A DNA stretch of 28,821 nucleotides, taken from Bordetella parapertussis. GTDB lineage: Bacteria > Pseudomonadota > Gammaproteobacteria > Burkholderiales > Burkholderiaceae_C. A program made the position numbers and the translations under genes. Position 1 is the stretch's first letter. Each line of letters opens with the position of its first letter. Location of the stretch: positions 1 through 28,821 of the forward strand of contig CAMDSU010000003.1 of the NCBI GenBank assembly GCA_945907335.1. The letters run 5' to 3'. The notes under the pieces were generated by a model. It was not told the origin of the DNA, did no database searches, and was given only the letters and a program-made list of their open reading frames with translations. Below are positions 16,437-24,418 of the stretch, in pieces.

Positions 16437-16892
16437 TTAAGGGGTGGGTTTCTTGCGTTCCAGCTTGTCCAATTCAACATGCACCAAGGCAATGTCTTCA
16501 CTCAACTTTTGGATACGGGGCTGGAAATGCTCTTCCCATTGATCGGAGGAAGTCAGCCCAACTTGAGCCAACTGCGCATTCAATGCTTGGTTTTTAGACG
16601 CTACGACAACCCCTGTGTCAAAGCTATCCTCAGGCGTATTGACCAGCACCCTGCTGGCATCGGCCAACATGGTTTGATCCATTGTGCGCATATCCGGGTC
16701 GTCTAATTCGCTGCCAGGTGCGCGAAGAAGTTGCGGGTCATGCAATTCGCCGGATGACACGGCTGCCAAGGTGTGAGGGTCGGTATGTATTTGTGTCTGT
16801 GGCAAGAGGCGAACTGGTGCGTCCGCCTTCGCTTGGGCCACCTGTTCGCCCTCTGGCAACGGGTCATCTGAAATGGCAGGGTTTTGATTCAT
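16437..16892 (-). CDS. unknown acidic soluble protein
   Basis: This 151-residue protein has no signal peptide or membrane helix. The first half is polar and Pro/Asp-rich, probably disordered (MNQNPAISDDPLPEGEQVAQ). The last 45 residues look helical and coiled (WEEHFQPRIQKLSEDIALVH), ending ELDKLERKKPTP. No family is recognised. It lies between the SPOR-domain gene (60 bases upstream) and the TolA-like gene (21 bases downstream), all in one direction, so a shared complex is plausible but unproven. Confidence 0.6.
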   Translation of the reverse strand: MNQNPAISDDPLPEGEQVAQAKADAPVRLLPQTQIHTDPHTLAAVSSGELHDPQLLRAPGSELDDPDMRTMDQTMLADASRVLVNTPEDSFDTGVVVASKNQALNAQLAQVGLTSSDQWEEHFQPRIQKLSEDIALVHVELDKLERKKPTP

Positions 16893-16952
16893 ATGTCACT
16901 CCACTTGTTTTAATCGACCCTCAACACAACTTCTTGATCTTTGGCAACGATA

Positions 16953-18491
16953 TTAATCCTGAAACTGCACTTGCAGCGATTTGGTGGTTCTCAGCCATGC
17001 CTTGGCCAAGGGCGGGTTCTCTTTCATCAAGGTCTGCGCCTGGGCTTTGTCTGCATAAGGCCCAGTGACCAAAATGTAGTAAGGCTTACTGCCTTTGCGC
17101 TGCGTAAACAACACTTGGCCCGATTTAAAACCCAAAGAGGTGCCCTGAAACTGACGCGCCTCGCTCAAACTGTCAAATGCGCCGTGCTGCATCACCCAGG
17201 CATTGGGGTCCAGTCGAGCCACCCAACTGGGGTCATCCGCTTGTGTTGACTTGTCTGAATTGTTGGAGGCTTTTTTCTCTGTCGGTTTCTTTTCTACCGA
17301 GGTTTTTTCCGTGGGGCTTTTTTCTGCGGTTGCTTTGTCAGCCGGTTTCTTGTCTTGCGGATTCTTTGGTGGGTCAATCACCACGGGTGCCACGGTTTCG
17401 GGCGCGACCTTGGCGACTTCGCTGGCCGGTAAAGGTGTCGTGGTGACAGCCACAGGCTCAGGGATGTTGGGCGTGACCAATTCTTCTTTGTCGGGGCTCA
17501 AGGCCTCGGCCGGTTTGACAACGGGGGCGCTGCTGGAAGACATGGACACGGAGGGCGGCGGCACGGCGGGTGGTGTGGCATCCACGGGTGTTTCGGCCAC
17601 CGGTTTGACGCCCGACAAATAGGAACGCATGCCTTCCCATTCTTCCAACACCCGGTCTTTGTTGATGACACCAAAAACCACCACCGACACCAGCAATACA
17701 AGCAACAAAACCATGGCCCACCTGCCACTGCGCTTGGCCGCTGCTGCGTTGGCCTCCCAAGACTTGGCCAGTTCTTCACCGGACGGAAATTCTGAGAGCA
17801 GAACTGGCTCGCCAAGTTCGGGGTCAGTCAAGCCGGCAGGGCTGTCTGATGAAGTGGTGGTTATGCGGGCTGACAAATCCAAAGGCGGTAGCGGCACCGA
17901 GGGCAGCGCAGCATCGTCTGAAGCAACCGAGGGGGCTGCCGATTTTTTATCGCTGGCCACTTGCTTGGCGCCTGGCCAGTCGCCCAAGGTTTCCAAGCGC
18001 GCGGCTTTGGCAGGGGCTGGGGCTTGCGACTCCAACACCCATTGCAACAAATTCTTGCCAAAGGCCGACAATTTTTTGTCATAGCTGCTGCGGCTGTTGA
18101 CCAACAAAATCACATTGATATTGCTAGCGGGAAAACCGTTGACCAAACGGGCAAGCAACTGCAGTTCGAAATCTTGAATGCCATGTGTATCGGGAAAAAT
18201 CATGTAGCGCTTGGGCGCGGTCTGGTTGGTTTTGTCCAGCGCCTGATCTACTGTCAAGGTAGAGAGAATTTCGTTGAACCGGTCAACCAGTCGCTCTGAG
18301 TCTGCTGAGGTCCACAACTCGACATTGGGCTCGCCTAGCTGACGCAAATGCTGAAAAATACGCTTGCCGTAATGCGTCAACGCAGCCTCATCGTCACCCA
18401 AAATAGCCAAGTTCAAGCGGCCTTCACGCAATGATTTGAGCAAAATTTCAAACCTGAGTTTGTCGGCTTGGCTTTGGTAGAAATCGCTCAT
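16953..18491 (-). CDS. DamX-like protein: AAA-type cytoplasmic domain, one TM, SPOR domain
   Basis: The 512-residue protein has three parts. Residues 5-155 resemble the AAA-type cytoplasmic domain of DamX/ExeA relatives (RFEILLKSLREGRLNLAILG, then VILLVNSRSSYDKKL). The P-loop position reads GDDEAALTHYGK, so a functional Walker A is missing. Residues 257-276 are a membrane helix (WAMVLLLVLLVSVVVFGVI). A long Pro/Thr/Lys periplasmic linker leads to a C-terminal SPOR domain (about 430-505, with WVMQHGAFDSLSEARQFQ and YYILVTGPYADKAQAQTL). SPOR domains bind denuded glycan strands at the septum, and DamX of E. coli modulates division. Here the gene follows flhB by 24 bases on the same strand, unlike the usual aroB/dam neighbourhood, pointing to a link with flagella or cell poles. 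Confidence 0.78.
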   Translation of the reverse strand: MSDFYQSQADKLRFEILLKSLREGRLNLAILGDDEAALTHYGKRIFQHLRQLGEPNVELWTSADSERLVDRFNEILSTLTVDQALDKTNQTAPKRYMIFPDTHGIQDFELQLLARLVNGFPASNINVILLVNSRSSYDKKLSAFGKNLLQWVLESQAPAPAKAARLETLGDWPGAKQVASDKKSAAPSVASDDAALPSVPLPPLDLSARITTTSSDSPAGLTDPELGEPVLLSEFPSGEELAKSWEANAAAAKRSGRWAMVLLLVLLVSVVVFGVINKDRVLEEWEGMRSYLSGVKPVAETPVDATPPAVPPPSVSMSSSSAPVVKPAEALSPDKEELVTPNIPEPVAVTTTPLPASEVAKVAPETVAPVVIDPPKNPQDKKPADKATAEKSPTEKTSVEKKPTEKKASNNSDKSTQADDPSWVARLDPNAWVMQHGAFDSLSEARQFQGTSLGFKSGQVLFTQRKGSKPYYILVTGPYADKAQAQTLMKENPPLAKAWLRTTKSLQVQFQD

Positions 18492-18515
18492 GTGTTGACC
18501 ACTGTCATGTCGTTA

Positions 18516-19658
18516 TCACTGAAAAAGAAAACCGTTTTCGTCATAGCGCATATTGTCAGGTATACGCAATGAAGGTTTGACCATGCCGCCAGAGTCCGAA
18601 TAACTCTGGTTCAAGCTGAACACATAGGCAATGACCTGCGCCACGGCATGGTAGAGCCCTTCGTGAATCGGGTGCTCAAGTTTGGTGGTGAAGTACAAGG
18701 CCCGGGCCAATTCAGGCGCTTCGAACACATACACACCGGCTTCTTTGGCCCGCTCGCGTATGCGTTGAGCGAGTTCATCGGTTCCTTTGGCCACCAAGGT
18801 AGGCGCGCCATCAGAATTCGGGTCATAGCTGAGCGCAACTGCGAAATGCTGCGGATTGGTGATGACCACATCTGCGTCCTTGACCTTTTCCATCATGCGG
18901 CTGTTGGCCATTTCACGCTGACGACGGCGAATGGTTGCCTTGACCTCGGGACGCCCTTCCGAGTTTTTCATTTCATCTTTGATTTCTTGGCGGGTCATCT
19001 TCAAGCGTTTGTTGGTTTGGTAATGCTGCAACGGCACATCGGCCAGCGCGATCACGATCAATCCCATGCTCATCCAAAAACAGGCATCCAAAATCAAATT
19101 GCCCGAATGGTGAATGGCCGTGCCCAAATCCATGCGGTTGATTGACACCAAGTCATCGATATTGTTGGTCACCGACATCCACAAAATCACGCCGATGAGG
19201 AAAAACTTAACAATGGCTTTGCCCAATTCAATCAGCGCTTTCATGCCGAACATACGGGCAAACCCCGCCAACGGGTCAAGCTTGCTGAATTTGGGTGCCA
19301 TCAGCCCCACCGAAAACACCAGACCGCCGCTGAGCACCGTGGACAAGACCGCCACCACCGCCAGCAAAAACATGATCGGCAGTATCAAGATGTAGCCGTC
19401 GATGACAGACTGAAAAAATATGCTGGGCAACAACTCTGCCTTGTCCATGACCTTGCGGTCAAACTGCAGTTGCGAAGAAAACAAATTGCCCAGTTTGTGA
19501 AACATGAAATTGCCAGCGAGGCTGAAAAACAACGTGGCCGTGATCAATATGGCCGCCGTGGGCAGTTCAACAGAACGCGCCAACTGCCCCTCTTCCCGCG
19601 CTTTGGTAAGGCGTTGCGCGGTGGGTTCTTCGGTCCGTTCTGAGGAGTCGTCAGCCAT
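18516..19658 (-). CDS. flhB: flagellar export switch protein FlhB
   Basis: FlhB sits at the flagellar type III export gate and switches substrate class from hook to filament after self-cleavage. The 380-residue protein has the charged N-terminus (SSERTEEPTAQRLTKAREEGQ), four membrane segments (about 35-58, 88-118, 147-168, 188-212), and a cytoplasmic linker (MTRQEIKDEMKNSEGRPEVK). The C-terminal domain ends in the usual region (APELARALYFTTKLEHPI). The autocleavage motif, normally Asn-Pro-Thr-His, reads Asn-Pro-Gln-His at 268-271; the cleaved Asn-Pro bond and the His are kept. Length is normal. It starts 3 bases after fliR, so the export genes are coupled. Confidence 0.96.
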   Translation of the reverse strand: MADDSSERTEEPTAQRLTKAREEGQLARSVELPTAAILITATLFFSLAGNFMFHKLGNLFSSQLQFDRKVMDKAELLPSIFFQSVIDGYILILPIMFLLAVVAVLSTVLSGGLVFSVGLMAPKFSKLDPLAGFARMFGMKALIELGKAIVKFFLIGVILWMSVTNNIDDLVSINRMDLGTAIHHSGNLILDACFWMSMGLIVIALADVPLQHYQTNKRLKMTRQEIKDEMKNSEGRPEVKATIRRRQREMANSRMMEKVKDADVVITNPQHFAVALSYDPNSDGAPTLVAKGTDELAQRIRERAKEAGVYVFEAPELARALYFTTKLEHPIHEGLYHAVAQVIAYVFSLNQSYSDSGGMVKPSLRIPDNMRYDENGFLFQ

Positions 19659-19661
19659 CGC

Positions 19662-20432
19662 CTAGCCTCCTAGCAGCATGCCGCGCATCTGCCCAAATGT
19701 TTGCACCCACCACCAACTCATGCGGTTGACCATGCTGGGAACCGCCAACCACATCACCACAAAACCTGCCAACAAAATGGCTGGAAAACCCACCGAAAAA
19801 ATGTTCAAGCTAGGTGCAGCACGGGTGATGAATCCCACCCCGATATTGACAAACAACAAGGTGATGACCACCGGCAGTGAAATGAGCAAGGCCGCCACAA
19901 ACATCATCGCGCCCCACGCCGTCATCTTGCCCAGCAGGTCTTGTGTCATCAACACTTTGCCAATAGGAAACAAGGTGAACGATTCCAACAACAAGCCAAA
20001 CACAATCAAATGACCGCCAATTGATAAAAAAACCAGCGTGCCCAAAATATTGAAAAACTGTGACATCACCGGCACGCTGCCCATGGTGGGATCGACCATG
20101 GTAGCCATCGACAAACCCATGGAACCTGATACCGCCTGACCGGCCAACACAATGGCCGCCGTGGCCAATTGCATGACCATGGCCATGGTAAGACCAATGA
20201 ACAACTGGTTGAAAATTTCTTTGACCCCTTCGGCGGTGACCGGGTCAATCTTCGGAATATCGAGTTGCATGGACAAAAAAATGGTGAGCACCATGGCGAT
20301 AGAAATCCGGATTCTCAAACTGACCGCGCGAATAGAAAAAATAGAGGCGAACGCTAAAAACGCGGAGATGCGCAGCATCGGCCACAACAGGGCGTAAAAC
20401 CTGTCGAGCAAATTGAGCATTTCAATGTTCAT
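19662..20432 (-). CDS. fliR: flagellar export gate protein FliR
   Basis: FliR forms the export-gate core with FliP and FliQ in the inner membrane at the centre of the MS ring. I start at ATG 20430-20432 (MNIEMLNLLDRFYALLWP), 5 bases after fliQ; a longer frame would run into fliQ. The 256 residues are strongly hydrophobic with about six membrane segments. Family features include RISAFLAFASIFSIRAVSLRI near the start, the AGQAVSGSMGLSMATMVDP loop and the C-terminal GFPAILLAGFVVMWLAVP. Length is normal. Confidence 0.95.
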   Translation of the reverse strand: MNIEMLNLLDRFYALLWPMLRISAFLAFASIFSIRAVSLRIRISIAMVLTIFLSMQLDIPKIDPVTAEGVKEIFNQLFIGLTMAMVMQLATAAIVLAGQAVSGSMGLSMATMVDPTMGSVPVMSQFFNILGTLVFLSIGGHLIVFGLLLESFTLFPIGKVLMTQDLLGKMTAWGAMMFVAALLISLPVVITLLFVNIGVGFITRAAPSLNIFSVGFPAILLAGFVVMWLAVPSMVNRMSWWWVQTFGQMRGMLLGG

Positions 20433-20437
20433 GCGTG

Positions 20438-20707
20438 TCAGCCGAACAGGCCGGGTATGCGACCGTAAAGTACTCTGGTGTAGTCCACCAAGGTATTGAT
20501 CATCCAACCGCCAAACACGGCAGCGGCAAGACCAATCGACAGCAGCTTGGGAATAAAGCTCAGGGTTTGCTCATTGATGGATGTTGCCGCCTGAAACACA
20601 CCAATGACCAAACCAACCAACAGCGCCACTGCCAACATGGGCGCAGATATCAGTATCGTCATCCACAGGGCTTGGCGCCCGAGATCCACCACCATGGAAG
20701 TGTCCAT
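20438..20707 (-). CDS. fliQ: flagellar export gate protein FliQ
   Basis: The 89-residue FliQ has two membrane hairpin helices. Helix 1 is about 13-40 (ALWMTILISAPMLAVALLVGLVIGVFQ) and helix 2 about 50-78. Between them lie the conserved QAATSINEQTLSFIPKL residues. Several copies pack around FliP/FliR in the export gate. It lies 9 bases after fliP and 5 before fliR. Confidence 0.95.
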   Translation of the reverse strand: MDTSMVVDLGRQALWMTILISAPMLAVALLVGLVIGVFQAATSINEQTLSFIPKLLSIGLAAAVFGGWMINTLVDYTRVLYGRIPGLFG

Positions 20708-20716
20708 ACTCTTACC

Positions 20717-21466
20717 TCACTTGAAAATAAAACTTGACGCCAATGAACCCATGATCAGCGTCCATCCGTCAACCAGCACAAACAGCATCAACTTGAATGG
20801 CATGGAAATAATCATCGGCGAGAGCATCATCATGCCCATGGACATCAGCACGCTGGCCACGATCAAATCGATGACCACAAAGGGGATGTAAATCATGAAA
20901 CCAATCATGAATGCGCTTTTGAGTTCAGAGGTCAAGAACGCTGGCACCAAGGTCGTGAACGGCACTTCTGCAGCACTGGCGACTTCTTTGCGCTGTGCGA
21001 TTTGCATGAACATGGCAATGTCATCTTCACGAGTTTGCAGGGTCAGAAACTGCCGCACAGGGACTTCCGCCTTGACCAGGGCTTTTTCGAAGGGCAAGCT
21101 GCCGTTCATGTAAGGCGCCACGGCATTGGTGTAGACATCGTCAAACACCGGGGTCATGATGAAAAAGGTCAGGAATAACGCCAAGCCGACCAACACGGTA
21201 TTGGGCGGTGTTTGGCCGGTACCCAGTGCCTGACGCAATATCGACAACACAATAATGATCCGCACAAACGAGGTCATCATCAGCAACAACGAAGGCAGCA
21301 AGGTCAGAACCGTCATCAAACCCAGCAATTGCAAGGTCAGGCTGTACTGCTGCCCGCCCTTGCCTGAATTCACGGTGACCATGGGCAAGCCTTGAGACAA
21401 AGCCAAGTCAGGCAACCAAAGCATGCATAAAGCAAAAAAAGGAAGTATGAAGTGCTTAATTCGCAT
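20717..21466 (-). CDS. fliP: flagellar export gate protein FliP
   Basis: FliP forms the pentameric export-gate core. I start at ATG 21464-21466, giving 249 residues with a cleavable signal peptide (MRIKHFILPFFALCMLWLPD, then LALSQ), as FliP commonly has. Conserved stretches include LQLLGLMTVLTLLPSLLLMM, TSFVRIIIVLSILRQALGTG and PPNTVLVGLALFLTFFIMTP. The C-terminal half contains LTSELKSAFMIGFMIYIPFV and DLIVASVLMSMGMMMLSPMI. The start overlaps the end of fliO by 11 bases, so translation is coupled. A longer frame from 21514 inside fliO is unlikely. Confidence 0.95.
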   Translation of the reverse strand: MRIKHFILPFFALCMLWLPDLALSQGLPMVTVNSGKGGQQYSLTLQLLGLMTVLTLLPSLLLMMTSFVRIIIVLSILRQALGTGQTPPNTVLVGLALFLTFFIMTPVFDDVYTNAVAPYMNGSLPFEKALVKAEVPVRQFLTLQTREDDIAMFMQIAQRKEVASAAEVPFTTLVPAFLTSELKSAFMIGFMIYIPFVVIDLIVASVLMSMGMMMLSPMIISMPFKLMLFVLVDGWTLIMGSLASSFIFK

Positions 21467-21761
21467 CGTTGACACCTGGTTCTGCAGACGAAGGGGTATC
21501 TGCACGCCATGCATGCAGGGTTTGAATATCAGTGTTGTTGACCGACAAAAGCAAGCGTTGTTGGTCCACCTGCACCAACAACAACTTGTGCCGCAGGCCC
21601 ATGGGATAGGCCTCTAGAATTTGAATACGCCGTTGAGTGGCAGGGAGTAAAAAGCCCTTGTTGCGACGCGACAGCCACCACAGGGCCGCCGCCAACAGCA
21701 ACAAGACGAATGTCATACTGAGAGAATACTGAACCCAGTCATAGTTTGGCATGGTGTCCAT
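21456..21761 (-). CDS. fliO: flagellar export accessory protein FliO
   Basis: This 101-residue protein has one N-terminal membrane helix (about 14-30, LSMTFVLLLLAAALWWLS) and a short cytoplasmic domain (RRIQILEAYPMGLRHKLLLVQ, then QQRLLLSVNNTDIQTLH). That is the standard FliO pattern; the protein helps FliP assemble. ATG 21761 and ATG 21752 are both possible starts. It is the first visible gene of the run fliO-fliP-fliQ-fliR-flhB and onward. The preceding 66 bases are shared with a divergent gene and hold no confident promoter. Confidence 0.85.
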   Translation of the reverse strand: MDTMPNYDWVQYSLSMTFVLLLLAAALWWLSRRNKGFLLPATQRRIQILEAYPMGLRHKLLLVQVDQQRLLLSVNNTDIQTLHAWRADTPSSAEPGVNDAN

Positions 21762-21827
21762 TATCTATCGGGTAACAGACAAAAATGAAATTAAATCGTA
21801 AATCAAGCAAATCTCTTTTTTGCATTC

Positions 21828-22646
21828 ATGGTTGTGAACACTGAATTCGGTGGCAAAACCCGCCTGGCCACTTGGATCAAAGACCTGGCCAATGCCGGCG
21901 GCACGGGCGGATTGAACTGGCATGTGCATGCGGTTCGCTCACTGCAACGCTGGTTGCCCACGCGTGAACACATCGCCTCTTTTTTGGCAGATATTCATCC
22001 TGAACAAAAACACTTGTTGCTGATCGGTTGCAGCGCAGGTTGGATGCTGCCCACCCCTTGGCTGACCAGGTTTGAGCGCATTGATGTCTATGACATTGAT
22101 CCCTTGGTCCCATTTTTGTTTGGCCTGCGTCATGGCCGCACACTCAAGACCCATTCGGTGCAGGTGCGCTACCACCGCAGCGATGCCATTGCCGGCTTGC
22201 CTGTTTTATTGAAACAGCATCCGCAAGCCTGCGTCTGGTTCGACAACGTGCTGGGGCAAGTGGGTGTGCGTTTAGGAGACGAGGAGATTGCCGAGCGACA
22301 ACTCTCTTACTTGAAGCATTTGTTAATTGGCCGCGCATGGGGCAGTGTGCATGACATGTACTCGGGCGGCACGGATGCTGACATGGCCGCGCCAGCGGTT
22401 GAAAGTTGCGCTTGGGTGCGTGCCGACGATGCGCCAGAAGAGGTGTCAAAAGTACGTGTCAATCAACAAGAATTTCTTCATCCGCAAGCAGCGCAGTGGC
22501 TGCTGACACGTGTGAATGCAAAAGGGGTGTGGCATGACCATGCCACGGGCAGCGTGTTTGCGCCTGGCACCCAGACCACGCTGATTCCGTGGGCATTCAA
22601 GCCCCATTACTGGCACTGGCTTCAAGCGGGTTGGGTCAAGCCTTGA
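21828..22646 (+). CDS. SAM-methyltransferase-like protein of unknown target
   Basis: The 272-residue soluble protein has a Rossmann-type pattern. A glycine strand-loop HLLLIGCSAGWMLP (62-75) would be motif I. An acidic strand end IDVYDIDP (85-92) would bind the ribose of SAM, and ACVWFDNVLGQVG (134-146) fits motif IV. The rest, including the C-terminal TTLIPWAFKPHYWHWL, is unfamiliar. The call is therefore by fold only, and the target is unknown. It is the sole plus-strand gene among the flagellar genes, sits where fliK-fliL-fliM-fliN often lie, and overlaps the 3' end of fliJ by 11 bases tail to tail. Its upstream side is divergent from fliO. Confidence 0.65.
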   Translation: MVVNTEFGGKTRLATWIKDLANAGGTGGLNWHVHAVRSLQRWLPTREHIASFLADIHPEQKHLLLIGCSAGWMLPTPWLTRFERIDVYDIDPLVPFLFGLRHGRTLKTHSVQVRYHRSDAIAGLPVLLKQHPQACVWFDNVLGQVGVRLGDEEIAERQLSYLKHLLIGRAWGSVHDMYSGGTDADMAAPAVESCAWVRADDAPEEVSKVRVNQQEFLHPQAAQWLLTRVNAKGVWHDHATGSVFAPGTQTTLIPWAFKPHYWHWLQAGWVKP

Positions 22647-23076
22647 GGTTGTAGAGCGTCAAACCCAAACTGTCCATTTCTTTCTGGTCACGTTGGCGTT
22701 CCCATTGTTGAACCGCTTGCAAATCTTTTTCCTGCATGGTTTCCATCTTCATGCGCTGGTGTGTCGCTTGCAATAACACGGCCTTGGCCTGCTCGAGCTC
22801 GCGTAAAGCCACTTTCAAATCGTTATCCACGCGATCCACCAACGTCTGTAATTGCATTAAAAACTGACGGCTGTTGGTGGCCTGCGCCATGGTTTGTAAC
22901 TTTGACTGGGCGTCCAGGGCACGCTGTTTGTAGTCATCAAGCAAGTCGTTCATGCGCTGGCGGCTTTGCTGCAATTCCAACACCTTGTTGCGAGCGCGAG
23001 CACTTGCTGTTTGTGCAATTTCTTCTTCGTCTTTGGCTTTCTTGGCCAACACGGACCAGCAACTTCTGGGCTTCAT
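22636..23076 (-). CDS. fliJ: flagellar export chaperone-like protein FliJ
   Basis: The 146-residue, highly charged protein is helical throughout, with a long two-stranded coiled coil (ARNKVLELQQSRQRMNDLLD, QLQTLVDRVDNDLKVALREL, QATHQRMKMETMQEKDLQAV). FliJ is the central stalk of the export ATPase FliI. The sequence itself is poorly conserved in the family; the call rests on size, coiled-coil form and position 13 bases after fliI. The N-terminus (MKPRSCWSVLAKKAKDEEE) is not the commonest FliJ start but no better one is in frame. The 3' end overlaps the opposing methyltransferase-like gene. Confidence 0.82.
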   Translation of the reverse strand: MKPRSCWSVLAKKAKDEEEIAQTASARARNKVLELQQSRQRMNDLLDDYKQRALDAQSKLQTMAQATNSRQFLMQLQTLVDRVDNDLKVALRELEQAKAVLLQATHQRMKMETMQEKDLQAVQQWERQRDQKEMDSLGLTLYNLKA

Positions 23077-23089
23077 GGGTCAATCGCTT

Positions 23090-24415
23090 TCAGGTCTGGT
23101 TGAGCAAGTCGCGCAATTGAACGCGCGTGGTGTCGTAGTCTTGGCTAATGTGCATGTCTTGACGCAAAAACGCCACGATACGGTCATGGAGCCTGATTGC
23201 TTCATCTAACTCTGGGTTGGAACCGTGTTCATAAGCACCGACTTGCACCAAGTCGACGTTTTGTTGGTAGATGGACCACAAGCGTCGCAATTTATTGGCT
23301 GACTTCAAATCTTCGTTGCTGAGCAAGGACTGCATCAAACGTGAAATAGAACCGGTCAAATCAATGGCGGGGTAATGCGCCGCATCAGCCAATTTGCGCG
23401 ACAACATGACCTGTCCGTCAAGCGAAGCGCGTGCAATATCCACAATCGGGTCGGCGGCATCATCGCCTTCGGCCAGCACGGTATAGATGGCGGTGATCGA
23501 ACCATGGCCATGTCTGCCCACACCGCCGCGTTCGATCAAATTGGGCAACAAACCAAACACCGAAGGCGGATAGCCCTTGGCAGTGGGTGGCTCGCCAATC
23601 GCCAAACCGATTTCACGCTGCGCGTGCGCCACACGGGTCAAGCTGTCGCACAACATCAATACATCTTTACCTTGGTCACGGAAATATTCTGCGATCACAT
23701 GCGTTAAATGGGTGGCTTTAAGCCGCAACACCGGTGACACATTGGCAGGGGCTGCGACCACCACGGACTTGGCCAAACCTTCTTCGCCAAGCGACTCTTG
23801 GATAAACGCTTGTACCTCTCGGCCGCGTTCACCGATCAAACCAATCACCACCACGTCGGCTTTGGTGAACCGTGTGAGCATGCCCAGCAACACACTTTTG
23901 CCCACGCCCGAACCGGCGATCAAACCCAAGCGCTGACCGCGCCCAAGTGTCAACACGCCATTGATGGCTTTGACACCGACATCCAAAATTTTGTTGATCG
24001 GGCCACGTTCCATCGGATTGATAGGACGACCCAACAAGCTGAGCAATTCTTTGCATTCGGGCGGTGGTTTGCCATCCAAGGGTTGGCATCGGCCATCGAT
24101 CACCCGACCCAGTAATTCGGGGCCTAAGCTGACCAAAGAAGAATTGCTGATCACACGCACCATATCCCCAGGGCCCACGCCAGCGGGTTCGGTGAATGGC
24201 ATCAAAAATAAAATCTTGTCGTTAAAGCCCACCACTTCGGCTTCCACACGGTGGCCATGTCGACCCACCACTTCGCAACATGCACCCAATGGGGCCATCA
24301 CGCCGCGCGCTTCCAAGGTCATGCCGACCAAGCGCACCAAGGTACCACTGCGTTGCGGCTGTGGGGTGCGTAAATGGGGCAGCACGGCTTCAATATCTGC
24401 GGCGAAATCCATCAT
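23090..24415 (-). CDS. fliI: flagellar export ATPase FliI
   Basis: FliI is the hexameric ATPase that unfolds and feeds export substrates. The 441-residue protein shows Walker A GLIAGSGVGKS (164-174), an IGERGREVQAF stretch with the catalytic glutamate, Walker B VLMLCDSLTRVA (252-263), and PSVFGLLPNLIERGG. The ATP-synthase-beta-like signature YPAIDLTGSISRL is also present. Length is normal. It begins 3 bases after the mini-FliF gene, so the two are translationally coupled. Confidence 0.97.
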   Translation of the reverse strand: MMDFAADIEAVLPHLRTPQPQRSGTLVRLVGMTLEARGVMAPLGACCEVVGRHGHRVEAEVVGFNDKILFLMPFTEPAGVGPGDMVRVISNSSLVSLGPELLGRVIDGRCQPLDGKPPPECKELLSLLGRPINPMERGPINKILDVGVKAINGVLTLGRGQRLGLIAGSGVGKSVLLGMLTRFTKADVVVIGLIGERGREVQAFIQESLGEEGLAKSVVVAAPANVSPVLRLKATHLTHVIAEYFRDQGKDVLMLCDSLTRVAHAQREIGLAIGEPPTAKGYPPSVFGLLPNLIERGGVGRHGHGSITAIYTVLAEGDDAADPIVDIARASLDGQVMLSRKLADAAHYPAIDLTGSISRLMQSLLSNEDLKSANKLRRLWSIYQQNVDLVQVGAYEHGSNPELDEAIRLHDRIVAFLRQDMHISQDYDTTRVQLRDLLNQT

Positions 24416-24418
24416 GGC

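Noticed and set aside
21762..21790. CCCGATAG upstream of fliO resembling a sigma28 -10 (GCCGATAA)
   Set aside because: It lies only 3 bases before the fliO ATG, and no TAAA is found 15 bases upstream.
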